A stretch of DNA of 64,000 nt from Aquibacillus rhizosphaerae (GTDB lineage Bacteria; Bacillota; Bacilli; Bacillales; Amphibacillaceae): NCBI RefSeq assembly GCF_030282825.1, contig NZ_JASTZU010000063.1, forward strand, positions 372,001 to 436,000, read 5' to 3'. Below, piece after piece: positions 16,323-25,168 of the stretch; within the stretch, counting starts at the first letter, position 1, and the number at the start of each line of letters is the position of its first letter. A model generated the notes under the pieces. That model did no database searches and had not been told where the DNA came from. It was given only the letters and a program-made list of their open reading frames with translations. A program made the position numbers and the translations under genes.

Positions 16323-17561
16323 TTAAATATAACTAAGGCCATTTTTTACTGAAACTCTATTTTTACCTAACTTCTTAGATTGAAGTAGTAGTTGATCAGC
16401 CTGCACATATGCTTTTTCCATCGTTATGTGGTCATTCGCTTGAAAGAAAAACAATCCATAAGAAGCAGTATAGGAAATAGTAATAGATTCATTATTATAC
16501 TCAGATTTAACGGAGGTATTTTCGATTCCGTATCTTATACTTTTAACTAAATCTACGTTTTCTTGAAAGTTTCTTTGTCTAAGAAATAGTGTGAATTCTT
16601 CTCCACCACTTCGGAATAATAAATCATCTTCTGCTAGATAACTTTTTAGCTTATTTGCAAAGTCTTGAATAACTTGATCACCAACTGCGTGGTTATATGT
16701 ATCATTAATTTTCTTGAACGTATCAATGTCAGCAACTACAATTCCTATGTATTCCTTTGTATCATTTAATTCCACCATTTTTTTATCCATAAAGGCGCGA
16801 TTATATATGTTCGTTAGAAAATCGGTATAGGCCATCTTTTCAAACTGATCTCGTTCAACCTTATCTTGAAGACTTTGAGACTTTGAATAAAAAGAAAGGC
16901 TAACAACATAATTCAGTAGAAATAGAATAATAAGCATTTCCCATCTCTGTTCTTGTAGAAAAATAAGTAATAGTCCATTGGTAAAGGTGATTTTCCCTAT
17001 ATCAAGAATGCTCCTACTTCTGAAAAGCAAATCGACAACATCTCGAACAGAAGTTATATCACCAAGTATATAAAGTACAATAGATAAAAGAAGAGAAGAA
17101 AGGGAAGTAATAATACATATTAATAGTAATATTAACAGCCAATATCCAAAGGGAAACGGATGAAAAAAAGGAAACAAGAGTTCATATAAATAATAGCCAA
17201 TGGATCCACAAATAACAAAAGTACCTATATTATAAAAAGTATCTAGGAATTCACCAGGGTCCGCTGTTTTAGTCTGCTTTTTGTAAAAATAAACAGTAAA
17301 GCGATATAACGTTTCAAAAATTAATACACCTAATGGACCAGCAAAAATGCCAAAAGAAGAAGTGTAACTAATGCCATAATCAATATTTGCTTTCCCTTTT
17401 TTGCTTGTTATGCTCAAATGATAGTATAAACTAGAGAAAATCCAGTAAATAAGTAAAGCCTTTATATAGATAGGTGTATCTACCACAATATGATTAAAAT
17501 TAAAGGCAATTAATAATGCAACGAATAATAATGAAAAATCAAACAATCTTGCTTTCGACAT
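16323..17561 (-). CDS. Membrane GGDEF diguanylate cyclase
   Basis: A 412-residue protein. The N-terminal 230 residues contain about six to seven membrane helices and a short coiled region (KSQSLQDKVERDQFEKM). The GGDEF domain follows, with IVVADIDTFKKINDTYNHAVGD for nucleotide and metal binding and the active-site form GGEEF at residues 319-323, which is catalytically competent. The RxxD inhibitory site is not conserved (AEDD). The layout resembles B. subtilis membrane cyclases such as DgcK. It points toward the riboswitch-controlled cyclase across an SDR remnant and a repeat. Confidence 0.92.
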   Translation of the reverse strand: MSKARLFDFSLLFVALLIAFNFNHIVVDTPIYIKALLIYWIFSSLYYHLSITSKKGKANIDYGISYTSSFGIFAGPLGVLIFETLYRFTVYFYKKQTKTADPGEFLDTFYNIGTFVICGSIGYYLYELLFPFFHPFPFGYWLLILLLICIITSLSSLLLSIVLYILGDITSVRDVVDLLFRSRSILDIGKITFTNGLLLIFLQEQRWEMLIILFLLNYVVSLSFYSKSQSLQDKVERDQFEKMAYTDFLTNIYNRAFMDKKMVELNDTKEYIGIVVADIDTFKKINDTYNHAVGDQVIQDFANKLKSYLAEDDLLFRSGGEEFTLFLRQRNFQENVDLVKSIRYGIENTSVKSEYNNESITISYTASYGLFFFQANDHITMEKAYVQADQLLLQSKKLGKNRVSVKNGLSYI

Positions 17562-17647
17562 AGGACTAATTTCCTTCCCTTATGAAAAGTTATACCTATT
17601 ATACAGTATAATTTACTATAAATTGTCATTTTTCAAATAACTTTTTA

Positions 17648-17682
17648 ATGAAAAATAAAAGAGATTGCATGTTAACAATCTC
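17648..17682 (-). terminator. Terminator of the PLA2-like gene
   Basis: GAGATTG pairs with CAATCTC, and on the minus strand the stem is followed by TTTTATTTTT. Confidence 0.8.
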
Positions 17683-17696
17683 CCATACTAAAAAGC

Positions 17697-17927
17697 TTAT
17701 TTTTGTTGCATAACCCTATACATGAAAGTTGCATCTCTTCCAATACGTCCAGGTTGACCGATAAATGGCCTGACTCGATTCAAAAAAAGTTGATCACAAC
17801 GCGGACTAGCTCCAAATCTTTGGTAACACGCATCATGCTGCATACATATAGCGTCTAATTGATTTATAGGGGCACCAGGCCCACTGCAGCGTGGTCCGCA
17901 ATATCGATAATCCTTATAACAAGGCAT
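17697..17927 (-). CDS. Phospholipase A2-like miniprotein
   Basis: A 76-residue cysteine-rich protein. It keeps the two core phospholipase A2 motifs: a calcium-loop-like YCGPRCSGPG (residues 9-18) and the active-site helix DAICMQHDACY with His31 and Asp32. Six cysteines (3, 10, 14, 28, 34, 44) could form disulfides, yet there is no signal peptide. Length is much shorter than secreted PLA2 enzymes and closer to the compact viral and bacterial forms. It may act in the mother cell or spore coat (guess). The ATG follows AAAAAAGGAG. Monocistronic with its own terminator. Confidence 0.75.
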   Translation of the reverse strand: MPCYKDYRYCGPRCSGPGAPINQLDAICMQHDACYQRFGASPRCDQLFLNRVRPFIGQPGRIGRDATFMYRVMQQK

Positions 17928-18074
17928 ACTTATCTCGCTCCTTTTTTATAAAGGTTATCTATAGTTTATGTTAGTAAGCAACATATGATTGGGAAGATAT
18001 CCTATTAGGATAACCTTCTTTAGAAAAAGAAGTGAAGGAGGATACCTCCAACAGGGAACTTGATAAAAATACTA

Positions 18075-18104
18075 TTGACATTAATGACACTTAAACCACA
18101 TTAT
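18075..18104 (+). promoter_or_regulatory. Probable sigma-A promoter of ctaG
   Basis: TTGACA at 18075, 18-base spacer, CATTAT. It lies inside the longer reading frame that opens at 18060, which argues for the downstream GTG start. Confidence 0.5.
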
Positions 18105-18158
18105 TTAAAAGTGAGCAGAGAATTAATCTTAATAGGACTCTTGCGAAGGGTGAACAAA

Positions 18159-18992
18159 GTGATAGGGGATATATTAGCTAACTTCAGTTTTTTAGCACAA
18201 TGGAATGCAGGTATATTATTAGTAGTATTACTAGGTATCGTATTCTATTTATTTCTTTTACCTACTTCAAAAGAACATACTGTATCAAAAACGGTTATTT
18301 TTATAATTGGCATGGCCTTGTTTTATATCGCACTAGGAAGCCCATTAAATATTTTAGGGAGAATTATTTTTCGAGCACATATTGCTCAAATGATTATTCT
18401 GTTTTTATTTGTTGTTCCATTGTTGTTAGTGGGGATGAAGACTGAAATCATTTCCAAGCTTGTTTCCTATTCCACTTTTAGGAAGGGATATAACATATTT
18501 ACCAATCCAATTGTTGCTATTGTTTTGTTTCACGGAATGTTTATTATTTATCACATTCCAGGAGTATTTGATTATGTGCGAATGAGTTACAGTTTAAATT
18601 ATTTATATGTATTGACTATGTTTGTTACGGCACTTCTAGTATGGAGCCCGATTTTTCCAATAGATTATCAAAGAAATCGTTTATCCTACAGAAATAAATT
18701 TTTTTATGGTCTATGGAATATGGTTTTGTTTCTACCAATAGAATTGGTACTCCTATTTATGAACAACAATCTATACATAATATACATGGATTTTGACCTT
18801 TTGCTAACTGCGTTATCAGTATGTCTTCCTGCAGGAGATTCTATTCAAACATTACCCAGTGACTTTTTAGAGACATTACTTCCTTTCCCACCAATAGAGG
18901 AACAAAAAAACGGTGGAGTCATGTTGTTGGGGAGTCAATTGTTATGGTTAATCCTACCTATGATATTTAAACGACAATATACCAATCTTTAG
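18159..18992 (+). CDS. ctaG: Cytochrome c oxidase assembly factor CtaG family
   Basis: A protein of about 277 residues and seven to eight membrane helices. It carries the CtaG/caa3 pattern: FRAHIAQMIILFLFVVPLLL, with the conserved His in a helix, VLFHGMFIIYHIPGVFDY, and PLLPFPPIEEQKNGGVMLL-like C-terminal loop. In B. subtilis CtaG is needed to make functional caa3-type oxidase. I choose the GTG at 18159 because AAGGGTG precedes it and a promoter lies between it and the earlier TTG (18060). No oxidase genes are nearby, so the gene is detached from its usual cta cluster. Confidence 0.85.
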   Translation: MIGDILANFSFLAQWNAGILLVVLLGIVFYLFLLPTSKEHTVSKTVIFIIGMALFYIALGSPLNILGRIIFRAHIAQMIILFLFVVPLLLVGMKTEIISKLVSYSTFRKGYNIFTNPIVAIVLFHGMFIIYHIPGVFDYVRMSYSLNYLYVLTMFVTALLVWSPIFPIDYQRNRLSYRNKFFYGLWNMVLFLPIELVLLFMNNNLYIIYMDFDLLLTALSVCLPAGDSIQTLPSDFLETLLPFPPIEEQKNGGVMLLGSQLLWLILPMIFKRQYTNL

Positions 18993-18995
18993 AAA

Positions 18996-19031
18996 TTAAA
19001 AGGAGCATCCAATTCTGAATACTCCTTTTAA
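18996..19031. terminator. Shared stem-loop between convergent ctaG and LysM genes
   Basis: TTAAAAGGAG pairs with CTCCTTTTAA around a 16-base loop, directly after the ctaG stop. Confidence 0.65.
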
Positions 19032-19047
19032 ATGATATTAAAAACTA

Positions 19048-19644
19048 TTAATCAAGTGGAATCACGATTTCAGTGCCAACTGGAAGTGATGAAGCATTAA
19101 CATTAGGGTTTGCATTCATAATTTCTTCAGCTGTTACATAATTATAAACACTTGCAATTTCATTAAACGTATTACCTGGTTGAACGATATGATAAACTAC
19201 ATCTCCATCGGTACTTTCACTAGACTGATTGTTATTTCCTACTACGGTTACTTCCGATCCTACCATCAAGTTATAAGGATCAATTCCTTCATTTAACTGA
19301 TAAATATTATCTAAAGTTACCCCATCATAAAGGCTTGCAATGCCTAGCAGTGTGTTACCAGGTTGTACTGTGTGTGATACCATTTCTCCGGTGGTATTCT
19401 CATTACCATTATTGTTTTCATTTGCATCCAATTGAATTTCTGTTCCCACTGGTATCATTTGTGGGTCTAAATCACTATTTAAATTAATTAACTCATCTGT
19501 GGAAACATCATGTTCTTGTGCAATTCCCCACAGTGTTTCACCCGATTCTACCGTTTCCGTAGCGGCACTAACCGAATAACCAACAGTTCCAAACACTAAT
19601 CCTACTACTACGGTAGGTGCCAGAATTTTAGAAAGTTTTCTCAT
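19048..19644 (-). CDS. Secreted protein with three LysM domains
   Basis: A 198-residue exported protein. Signal peptide MRKLSKILAPTVVVGLVFGT with cleavage near SVSA-AT. Three LysM repeats follow (about residues 30-73, 90-135 and 151-197), each with the GxTLxxIA core: SGETLWGIAQEHDVS, PGNTLLGIASLYDGV, PGNTFNEIASVYNYV. They are joined by Asn/Ser/Gly-rich linkers. LysM domains bind the N-acetylglucosamine backbone of peptidoglycan. There is no catalytic domain, so it is a wall-binding protein of unknown function. AAAGGAGGAG precedes the ATG. Confidence 0.9.
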   Translation of the reverse strand: MRKLSKILAPTVVVGLVFGTVGYSVSAATETVESGETLWGIAQEHDVSTDELINLNSDLDPQMIPVGTEIQLDANENNNGNENTTGEMVSHTVQPGNTLLGIASLYDGVTLDNIYQLNEGIDPYNLMVGSEVTVVGNNNQSSESTDGDVVYHIVQPGNTFNEIASVYNYVTAEEIMNANPNVNASSLPVGTEIVIPLD

Positions 19645-19808
19645 TGTCTAACTCCTCCTTTTGTAGTATCAACTTACATAATACACATTCCTGCATATCC
19701 AAAAGATTAAACATGAATTTCGGATTTTTTGTCGAAAAATTCATGTTTTTGTCATATTGTGAAGATGAAAATAAGGTAAAGGCTTATAACTATCCAGAAT
19801 ATTAAAAT

Positions 19809-19845
19809 AGGCACCTCTTTTAGACGATGCCTAAGAGAGGTGCCT
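19809..19845 (-). terminator. Stem-loop downstream of MFS gene
   Basis: AGGCACCTCT pairs with AGAGGTGCCT just after the MFS stop on the minus strand; the T-run is weak. Confidence 0.6.
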
Positions 19846-19857
19846 GTTTAGCATATT

Positions 19858-21039
19858 TTAAAATGCATTTTCTTTATTAGTGTGCATTGGAATAGTTACA
19901 TATTTTCTACTGGTCATAGAGTAAATAGCAGCGCCAAGTGCAATGATAACAAACAAGCCACCAACAGTTGGATTTTGTTCAACGGATGCGTGTTCAATTA
20001 CAATTCCGCCAATCAAAGAACCAAATGCAATTCCGAAATGAAGTGCAGAGTTATTAAGACTTAGCTGAATATCTGAAGTTTCTGGTGATGAATCTATTAA
20101 ATAGCTTTGCATTGCAGGTGTGATTGCCCAGCTAAGCATGCTCCAAATTATCATTACAACTAAGAATAATGGTAAGGCGAACGTTGTATATGGAATCGCA
20201 AAAATAGATAACCCAAACACGATAATGACAGATATAATGGTTGGTTTTGTTCCAAATCGATCTGCTAATGTTCCACCAATTCCCCCACCAGCAACCGCTG
20301 CAATACCAAATATTAAATATACGATACTTACCCATCCCGCATTTAAACCTAGAGCTTCTTTTAAGAAGGGTGTTAGGTAAGCATATAATGTTAAATGCCC
20401 TGCCAAAAATAAAAAGGTAGTTAGTTGTGCAAAAAGTATTTTATGATTTTTTAATGTGCGTAATTGCGCACCTACTGGAATGGCAGGTTTTGGTTGAATT
20501 TTACTCATGAATAGATATACACCCATTATGGAAAGCAAGGTTAACAATGTAATTAATATAAAAGGTGCACGCCATCCATAAGCATTTCCTAACATGAGTC
20601 CAATTGGCACCCCTAATACAAGTGAACCACTAACACCCATAAAGACAATGCCAATAGCACGTGCGCGATATTCTCTTGTTACAATATTGGAAGCCATTGT
20701 TACGCACAAAACTACAAGCAATGACCCACTTGCAGCCGAAATAATCCGTGCGATTAGTAAGATACTATAAGACGGACTGATAACTGCTAATACATTACCT
20801 AATAAGAAAACAACTAAGCCAAATAAAGTTAATCTTTTTCGCTCGATGTGCCTCGTTATATTTAATAAAATCGGAGCTGCTACCGCAAATACAAGTGAAA
20901 ATACAGTGATAAGAAGTCCTGCTTTTCCAAGACTTACATGCAAATCAGTAGCAACCAAGTCCAAAATTCCACCTATAATTAATTCCACCATTCCAACAAC
21001 AAACGAAACTATGGTTAATAAATAAACTCGTTTATCCAT
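19858..21039 (-). CDS. MFS drug/arabinose-efflux type transporter (DHA1, 12 TM)
   Basis: A 393-residue major facilitator with twelve predicted helices. The loop 2-3 signature is NITRHIERKRLTLFGLV and the cytoplasmic repeat GGTLADRFGTKPTI follows helix 8. SGSLVLGVPIGLMLGNAYGWRAPF is the helix 5 motif C typical of proton-driven exporters. It resembles AraJ/YdhP-type efflux proteins. Substrate is unknown. It is divergent from a TrmB-like regulator that may control it. Confidence 0.88.
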   Translation of the reverse strand: MDKRVYLLTIVSFVVGMVELIIGGILDLVATDLHVSLGKAGLLITVFSLVFAVAAPILLNITRHIERKRLTLFGLVVFLLGNVLAVISPSYSILLIARIISAASGSLLVVLCVTMASNIVTREYRARAIGIVFMGVSGSLVLGVPIGLMLGNAYGWRAPFILITLLTLLSIMGVYLFMSKIQPKPAIPVGAQLRTLKNHKILFAQLTTFLFLAGHLTLYAYLTPFLKEALGLNAGWVSIVYLIFGIAAVAGGGIGGTLADRFGTKPTIISVIIVFGLSIFAIPYTTFALPLFLVVMIIWSMLSWAITPAMQSYLIDSSPETSDIQLSLNNSALHFGIAFGSLIGGIVIEHASVEQNPTVGGLFVIIALGAAIYSMTSRKYVTIPMHTNKENAF

Positions 21040-21217
21040 GTGATTACGTCCTTTCTTGTAATGTTACCACTACAATAGTAACTTTATTGACGGAGGAAAA
21101 CAAGAGTAAATTTAATTTCACTCTTGAGAAATTTTATACAAAGCAAAACTTTTCGCATACAAAAAAGATGATTATGCTATGATGAAAATAAATTATAACT
21201 TACCAAGGAGTTAGAAG

Positions 21218-21976
21218 ATGTTACAACAATTCGGATTCACGCAATACGAAAGCAAAGTATATCAATCACTAGTAACAGTAGATTTTCCACTAGATGCAAC
21301 AGCGATTGTGAAGACTTCTGGGGTCCCCAGATCCAAAGTATATGAAGTGCTACACCGGATGACTGAAAAAGGGATAATTCTTGAAACGACAGTAGAAAAA
21401 AAACGATTATATGCTGCACTTCCACTTACGTCTATGATTGAAAAATTGAAAACAGACTTCGATGAAAAGGTGAAGCAACTAAAAGACACACAAATAAAAC
21501 AAACCCCAATAGATGATCGGGTCTGGACGTTAAAAGAGGATGTCTCTATTCAAGTCTTACTAAAACAGCTTATAGAACAAGCGACAGATTCTATTTTTAT
21601 TTCTGGATGGGCAGACGATTTGAATTTATTTCTACCCACATTAGAAACAAAACGTACAGAGGGAATTAGTGTTAATATTCATTCGGTTGGTGAATTATCG
21701 ACTTCCATTCCGAACGTCTCAACGTTAATTCCAGATGAGGAACACGAAACCTTAGAAAGAAACCGAATTTTAATTATCGATGAAAAAGAAATGCTATTTG
21801 CTGGGATAGAGGAAACAGATTGGCAAGCAATTAGAACAAAATCTCGATCGCTTGTTAAGTTTTTCACTGAATTTTTCTATCATGATGTTGCGTTAACGAA
21901 AATAACAGAAAAGTATAAAGATACGATAATGAAAGATAAACATATTCGAGAGGCATTGTTAAAACTGAGGTATTAA
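21218..21976 (+). CDS. TrmB-family transcriptional regulator
   Basis: A 252-residue regulator. The N-terminal winged helix (residues 1-70) reads LQQFGFTQYESKVYQSLV, then ATAIVKTSGVPRSKVYEVLHRMTEKGII, the TrmB pattern. A short coiled segment follows (EKLKTDFDEKVKQLKDTQ), then a PLD-like effector domain (SIFISGWADDLNLFLPTLE; FFTEFFYHDVALTKI). In archaea and bacilli this family senses sugars. Divergent orientation with the MFS transporter (178 bases apart) suggests it controls that gene. Confidence 0.88.
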   Translation: MLQQFGFTQYESKVYQSLVTVDFPLDATAIVKTSGVPRSKVYEVLHRMTEKGIILETTVEKKRLYAALPLTSMIEKLKTDFDEKVKQLKDTQIKQTPIDDRVWTLKEDVSIQVLLKQLIEQATDSIFISGWADDLNLFLPTLETKRTEGISVNIHSVGELSTSIPNVSTLIPDEEHETLERNRILIIDEKEMLFAGIEETDWQAIRTKSRSLVKFFTEFFYHDVALTKITEKYKDTIMKDKHIREALLKLRY

Positions 21977-22101
21977 AACTAAAGGTGGAATTGGGAATAA
22001 ACTAGGCTGCCAATTGTATAATTTTCAAGAGTGATTTGCTGTGAATTGGTTATAATAATTAAATATGAAATCTTTAAGTGGAAAGAGAGTTTTTAGTAAC
22101 A

Positions 22102-22941
22102 ATGCCTAACTATGTGTGGTTTTTGTTTTTATTTATTATTAGCCTTGCTATATTCATTATTACTATTAAGAAATTATCAGATAGAGAGCGATTAATTCAA
22201 ACCTTTCTCTATATCTCAGGTATAGCGTATATTGTAGACTATGTTGTACTAATCGTTTTCAATAGTTATCAGTACAAACCGGGTCTCTCAGAATCTTTGT
22301 GGTTTGATTCCACATTTGGTTCGATATTCTCACAAGGTATTTTGGTCCCAACGGTTGCGATGGCTATTGCTGGTTTTCATTTAAATTTCTTATGGATTAT
22401 ACTCATTTCCGTTGGTTTCATGGGAATTGAAGAACTATTTTTAGCTGTAGATGTATATGAGCATCACTGGTGGAAAACCTGGTACACAGGTTTTCTTTTG
22501 TTGATAGGGTTTTACCTAGCCAAAAATTGGTATCAATCACTTCAGAAACCATCTATTTTTACCCAACTGGTTACCATATACATGGCTATCTGTTTTTACG
22601 TTACTACATTAAGATTTTTTATGGTTATGCAGTTTTCAACGCATTATTATTCTGTGGGGTGGTTTTCTAATCCGCTAAGAGATCATATTGCCGGAAATGC
22701 ACTAATACTGTTCATATGGATGATTCCGGTAACAATAGTTGTCACCGTTTGGTTTCGCTGGTATTCTGTTTTAATTCTGTTAGCTTCTGAATGGATTATT
22801 GACCATTTGTTAATTAAATATGGCTACATGCATATTGCACCTTTTTGGCATGTGTATTATTTTGTAATTATCCTTCTAGTTAGTGTTCTTCTATTCCGTT
22901 TTATTTATCTTCAATGGTTCATTAAAAAAATGAAAAATTAA
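22102..22941 (+). CDS. Polytopic membrane protein of unknown function
   Basis: A protein of about 279 residues. The frame opens at a GTG (22078), but neither that nor the ATG at 22102 has an ideal ribosome binding site; AAAGAGAG is better placed for the ATG. Eight hydrophobic helices with short loops cover nearly the whole length, and residues such as FMGIEELFLAVDVYEHHWW and DHLLIKYGYMHIAPFWHVYY recur in an uncharacterised Bacillaceae family. No enzymatic motif is seen. It stands alone between the TrmB regulator and a convergent MFS gene. Confidence 0.75.
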   Translation: MPNYVWFLFLFIISLAIFIITIKKLSDRERLIQTFLYISGIAYIVDYVVLIVFNSYQYKPGLSESLWFDSTFGSIFSQGILVPTVAMAIAGFHLNFLWIILISVGFMGIEELFLAVDVYEHHWWKTWYTGFLLLIGFYLAKNWYQSLQKPSIFTQLVTIYMAICFYVTTLRFFMVMQFSTHYYSVGWFSNPLRDHIAGNALILFIWMIPVTIVVTVWFRWYSVLILLASEWIIDHLLIKYGYMHIAPFWHVYYFVIILLVSVLLFRFIYLQWFIKKMKN

Positions 22942-22958
22942 TTGAATGTTATTTATAA

Positions 22959-24173
22959 CTATAGTAATTGATTTTGTTTTCTTAACTGGACAAAAATGAC
23001 AACACAGCATAGAGAGCACATAAGTGCGGAAAAAGAAATGAATGCATATCCAGCCTGAAAACCTAGTGTGTTACTTTCTGTTATTTTAGTTGCAAAATCA
23101 ATCAGAAATCCAATGAGTAAGTTACCAAATACACCTCCAATACCTACTAACGTTACAGTGAACGTAATTGCTGTATCGGTACCTTTCGGGTAGCGCTTTG
23201 CTAGTAATGCCATGACAGTAGGATAAACTGGGGCAATTCCGATTCCTGCAATCGCAAATAATAGCGCTACTTTTTCGCCAATTAGTATCGCGGAGATTCC
23301 ACAAAGGCCAGCAAAAGCGGAAAAGAAGATGATAGATTTTGCATAGCCAAATTTATCGGTAATAGATCCAAGCAAAAGTCGGGCAAACATAAACAGCAAG
23401 AAAAATAATGACAGAAGTTCGGAAGCATCGTTTATTTTCCATTCATAGACTTTAACTAAATAATTAACTAGCCAACTTGCCATACCGAGCTCTGCGATTA
23501 CTCCAAAGCTAAGTGTCGAAACAATCAACCAAGCAATAGGGTCATGGATTAATTGCTTTAAAGAAATCCGATCCTCTTGTTCGTGGTCATCCTTTGGAAA
23601 CTTACTTAGTAACACAGGGATTAACGGTAAAAGTGAAAAAGAAAGCATGACAAAAAACATACCTCGCCAACCAAGCTCTGTATTATAGACATACCATCCC
23701 ATCATGGAAGCAGCAAATATTGGCGCAACAGTAGACCCTAGTCCATAAAAGAAATGGGATAGATTTAACATCATTCCAGTATTCTTTGTAAAAATTCTTG
23801 CTGCAACAATCGCCAAACTAATTTCAAGCATCCCGTTTCCGATATTTAAAAAGAAATACGAAGCAGACAAGAAAATAAAACTATTTGATAGATATATAAA
23901 AACTCCTGATAATGCCATGGAGCCAAACATAAGTACACTAGTTAACTTTAAACCTATTCTATTAATTAAAGTAGATGTGAAAGAACATGCTAGCAGAAAA
24001 CCAAGTGCATTTAATGCGAGTAGCGTACCAAGTTGTGCTTCGCTCACACTGAAATCAGATTGGATTTCAGGGAGGGCGGGGCCTTTTATGTTTTCTGAAA
24101 TACCAAACATAAGGAATCCACCAAAAACAACGATTAATAATATGTAGTAATTAAATTTAGATTCAACTTTCAT
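22959..24173 (-). CDS. MFS transporter, probable sugar symporter
   Basis: A 404-residue, twelve-helix major facilitator. The sequence LPEIQSDFSVSEAQLGTLLALNALGF and the helix 4-5 region IGNGMLEISLAIVAARIF resemble fucose/glucose:H+ symporter-type members. GSITDKFGYAKS is the loop 8-9 signature. A palindromic catabolite-response element (24225-24238) lies just upstream, supporting a sugar substrate. Start ATG with GGGATGAG upstream. Confidence 0.85.
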   Translation of the reverse strand: MKVESKFNYYILLIVVFGGFLMFGISENIKGPALPEIQSDFSVSEAQLGTLLALNALGFLLACSFTSTLINRIGLKLTSVLMFGSMALSGVFIYLSNSFIFLSASYFFLNIGNGMLEISLAIVAARIFTKNTGMMLNLSHFFYGLGSTVAPIFAASMMGWYVYNTELGWRGMFFVMLSFSLLPLIPVLLSKFPKDDHEQEDRISLKQLIHDPIAWLIVSTLSFGVIAELGMASWLVNYLVKVYEWKINDASELLSLFFLLFMFARLLLGSITDKFGYAKSIIFFSAFAGLCGISAILIGEKVALLFAIAGIGIAPVYPTVMALLAKRYPKGTDTAITFTVTLVGIGGVFGNLLIGFLIDFATKITESNTLGFQAGYAFISFSALMCSLCCVVIFVQLRKQNQLL

Positions 24174-24224
24174 GGAAACTCATCCCTTTTATGTATGTAC
24201 CAATTCTTTTTTATATAGTTGAAG

Positions 24225-24238
24225 TGTAAACGTTTACT
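24225..24238. promoter_or_regulatory. cre-like site (CcpA) upstream of MFS sugar transporter
   Basis: TGTAAACGTTTACT matches the cre pattern TGWAANCGNTNWCA at 13 of 14 positions and contains the perfect palindrome GTAAACGTTTAC. It could alternatively be a LacI-family operator. Confidence 0.7.
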
Positions 24239-24299
24239 GTAATATTGCAATAAATAAGTACTGATAAATTATTTTAGAGTTTTAAATGTTTTTAGGAAT

Positions 24300-24324
24300 G
24301 TTTACTGTTCACTGTACGTGGTAC
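24300..24324 (+). promoter_or_regulatory. Weak candidate sigma-B promoter of yfkM
   Basis: GTTTAC is followed after 13 bases by TGGTAC, a partial match to the sigma-B pattern. B. subtilis YfkM is a general-stress protein, which makes the match more plausible. Confidence 0.3.
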
Positions 24325-24372
24325 ACCTATATTAGTAGTGAAATAGAAAAAGTTATCAAGGAGTGATACACA

Positions 24373-24885
24373 ATGGCGAAAATTGCTACTGTCATAACAG
24401 ATTATTTTGAGGATGTTGAATTTACAGAACCAGCTGATGCTTTTAAAGAGGCTGGTCATGAAGTTATAACAATAGAAAAGGAAGAAGGAAAACATGTAAC
24501 AGGTAAACAAGGAGAAGCATCTGTTGTCATTAATAGAAGTATTCATGATGCAAAACCTGAAGAGTTTGATGCATTGTTTATTCCAGGTGGTTTTTCTCCT
24601 GATCAACTTCGTGGGGACGAGACTTTCGTAACGTTTGCTAAACATTTTATGGATGCTGAAAAACCTGTTTTAGCTATTTGTCATGGACCCCAATTATTAA
24701 TTACAGCGAAGTCTCTCGAAGGTCGTGAGGTAACTGGCTTTAAGTCAATACAAACGGATCTTGCTTATGCTGGAGCAACTGTGAAAGATCAAGAGGTTGT
24801 TGTTTCAAAAAATCAATTGGTTACTAGTAGACAGCCTGATGATATTCCAGCGTTTATTAAAGAGTCTCTTCATTTGCTCCACTAA
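24373..24885 (+). CDS. yfkM: DJ-1/PfpI-family stress protein, YfkM type
   Basis: A 170-residue protein closely resembling B. subtilis YfkM (general stress protein 18): VITDYFEDVEFTEPADAFKE, VTGKQGEASV, and PDDIPAFIKESL at the end. The nucleophile elbow is AICHGPQ with Cys103, after a conserved Glu near residue 18. Members of this family include glyoxalase-III/deglycase-like enzymes and chaperones. The exact reaction is uncertain. ATG follows AAGGAGTG. A clear terminator follows. Confidence 0.92.
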   Translation: MAKIATVITDYFEDVEFTEPADAFKEAGHEVITIEKEEGKHVTGKQGEASVVINRSIHDAKPEEFDALFIPGGFSPDQLRGDETFVTFAKHFMDAEKPVLAICHGPQLLITAKSLEGREVTGFKSIQTDLAYAGATVKDQEVVVSKNQLVTSRQPDDIPAFIKESLHLLH

Positions 24886-24933
24886 ATTTCTGATAGTTTT
24901 GTAGAATTATGTAATGAGAACAAATTCAAGTTG

Positions 24934-24972
24934 AAGGGATAACACATAAATAGTGTTATCCCTTATTTATTT
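24934..24972 (+). terminator. Intrinsic terminator of yfkM
   Basis: AAGGGATAACAC pairs with GTGTTATCCCTT and is followed by ATTTATTTTA. Confidence 0.88.
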
Positions 24973-24981
24973 TAGCATAGC

Positions 24982-25150
24982 CAGGAGATTATAGATTAAA
25001 TGTCCTGTGGATAACTTACTCTTAGCATGTGCTACGTCCAGCTACAGCGCCTACCCCCTCGAGGTCTTAAGTCGAACCTCTTTGTGGTAAAGGGCACCAC
25101 ATAGAGGTTCGGCTTAAGCTTGTCGGGGGTGAGCAAGGCGCCTACGCTTT
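24982..25150. repeat. Dispersed intergenic repeat, family B, full copy
   Basis: A long folded-back element: GCGCCTACCCCCTCGAGG and CTTAAGTCGAACCTCTTTG on the left pair with AGAGGTTCGGCTTAAG and GGGGGTGAGCAAGGCGC on the right around ACCAC/GTGGT. The 5' part contains TGTGGATAA (25006-25014), the exact complement of the DnaA box TTATCCACA. A half copy lies at 53050-53130. Confidence 0.85.
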
Positions 25151-25168
25151 TGTTCCTTAAATTACATG

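Noticed and set aside
16122-16352. 76-residue plus-strand frame
   Set aside because: It lies within the family A repeat and crosses into the end of the second cyclase gene.
18060-18158. Longer N-terminus of CtaG from the TTG at 18060
   Set aside because: A TTGACA promoter lies within it and the GTG at 18159 has AAGGGTG upstream.
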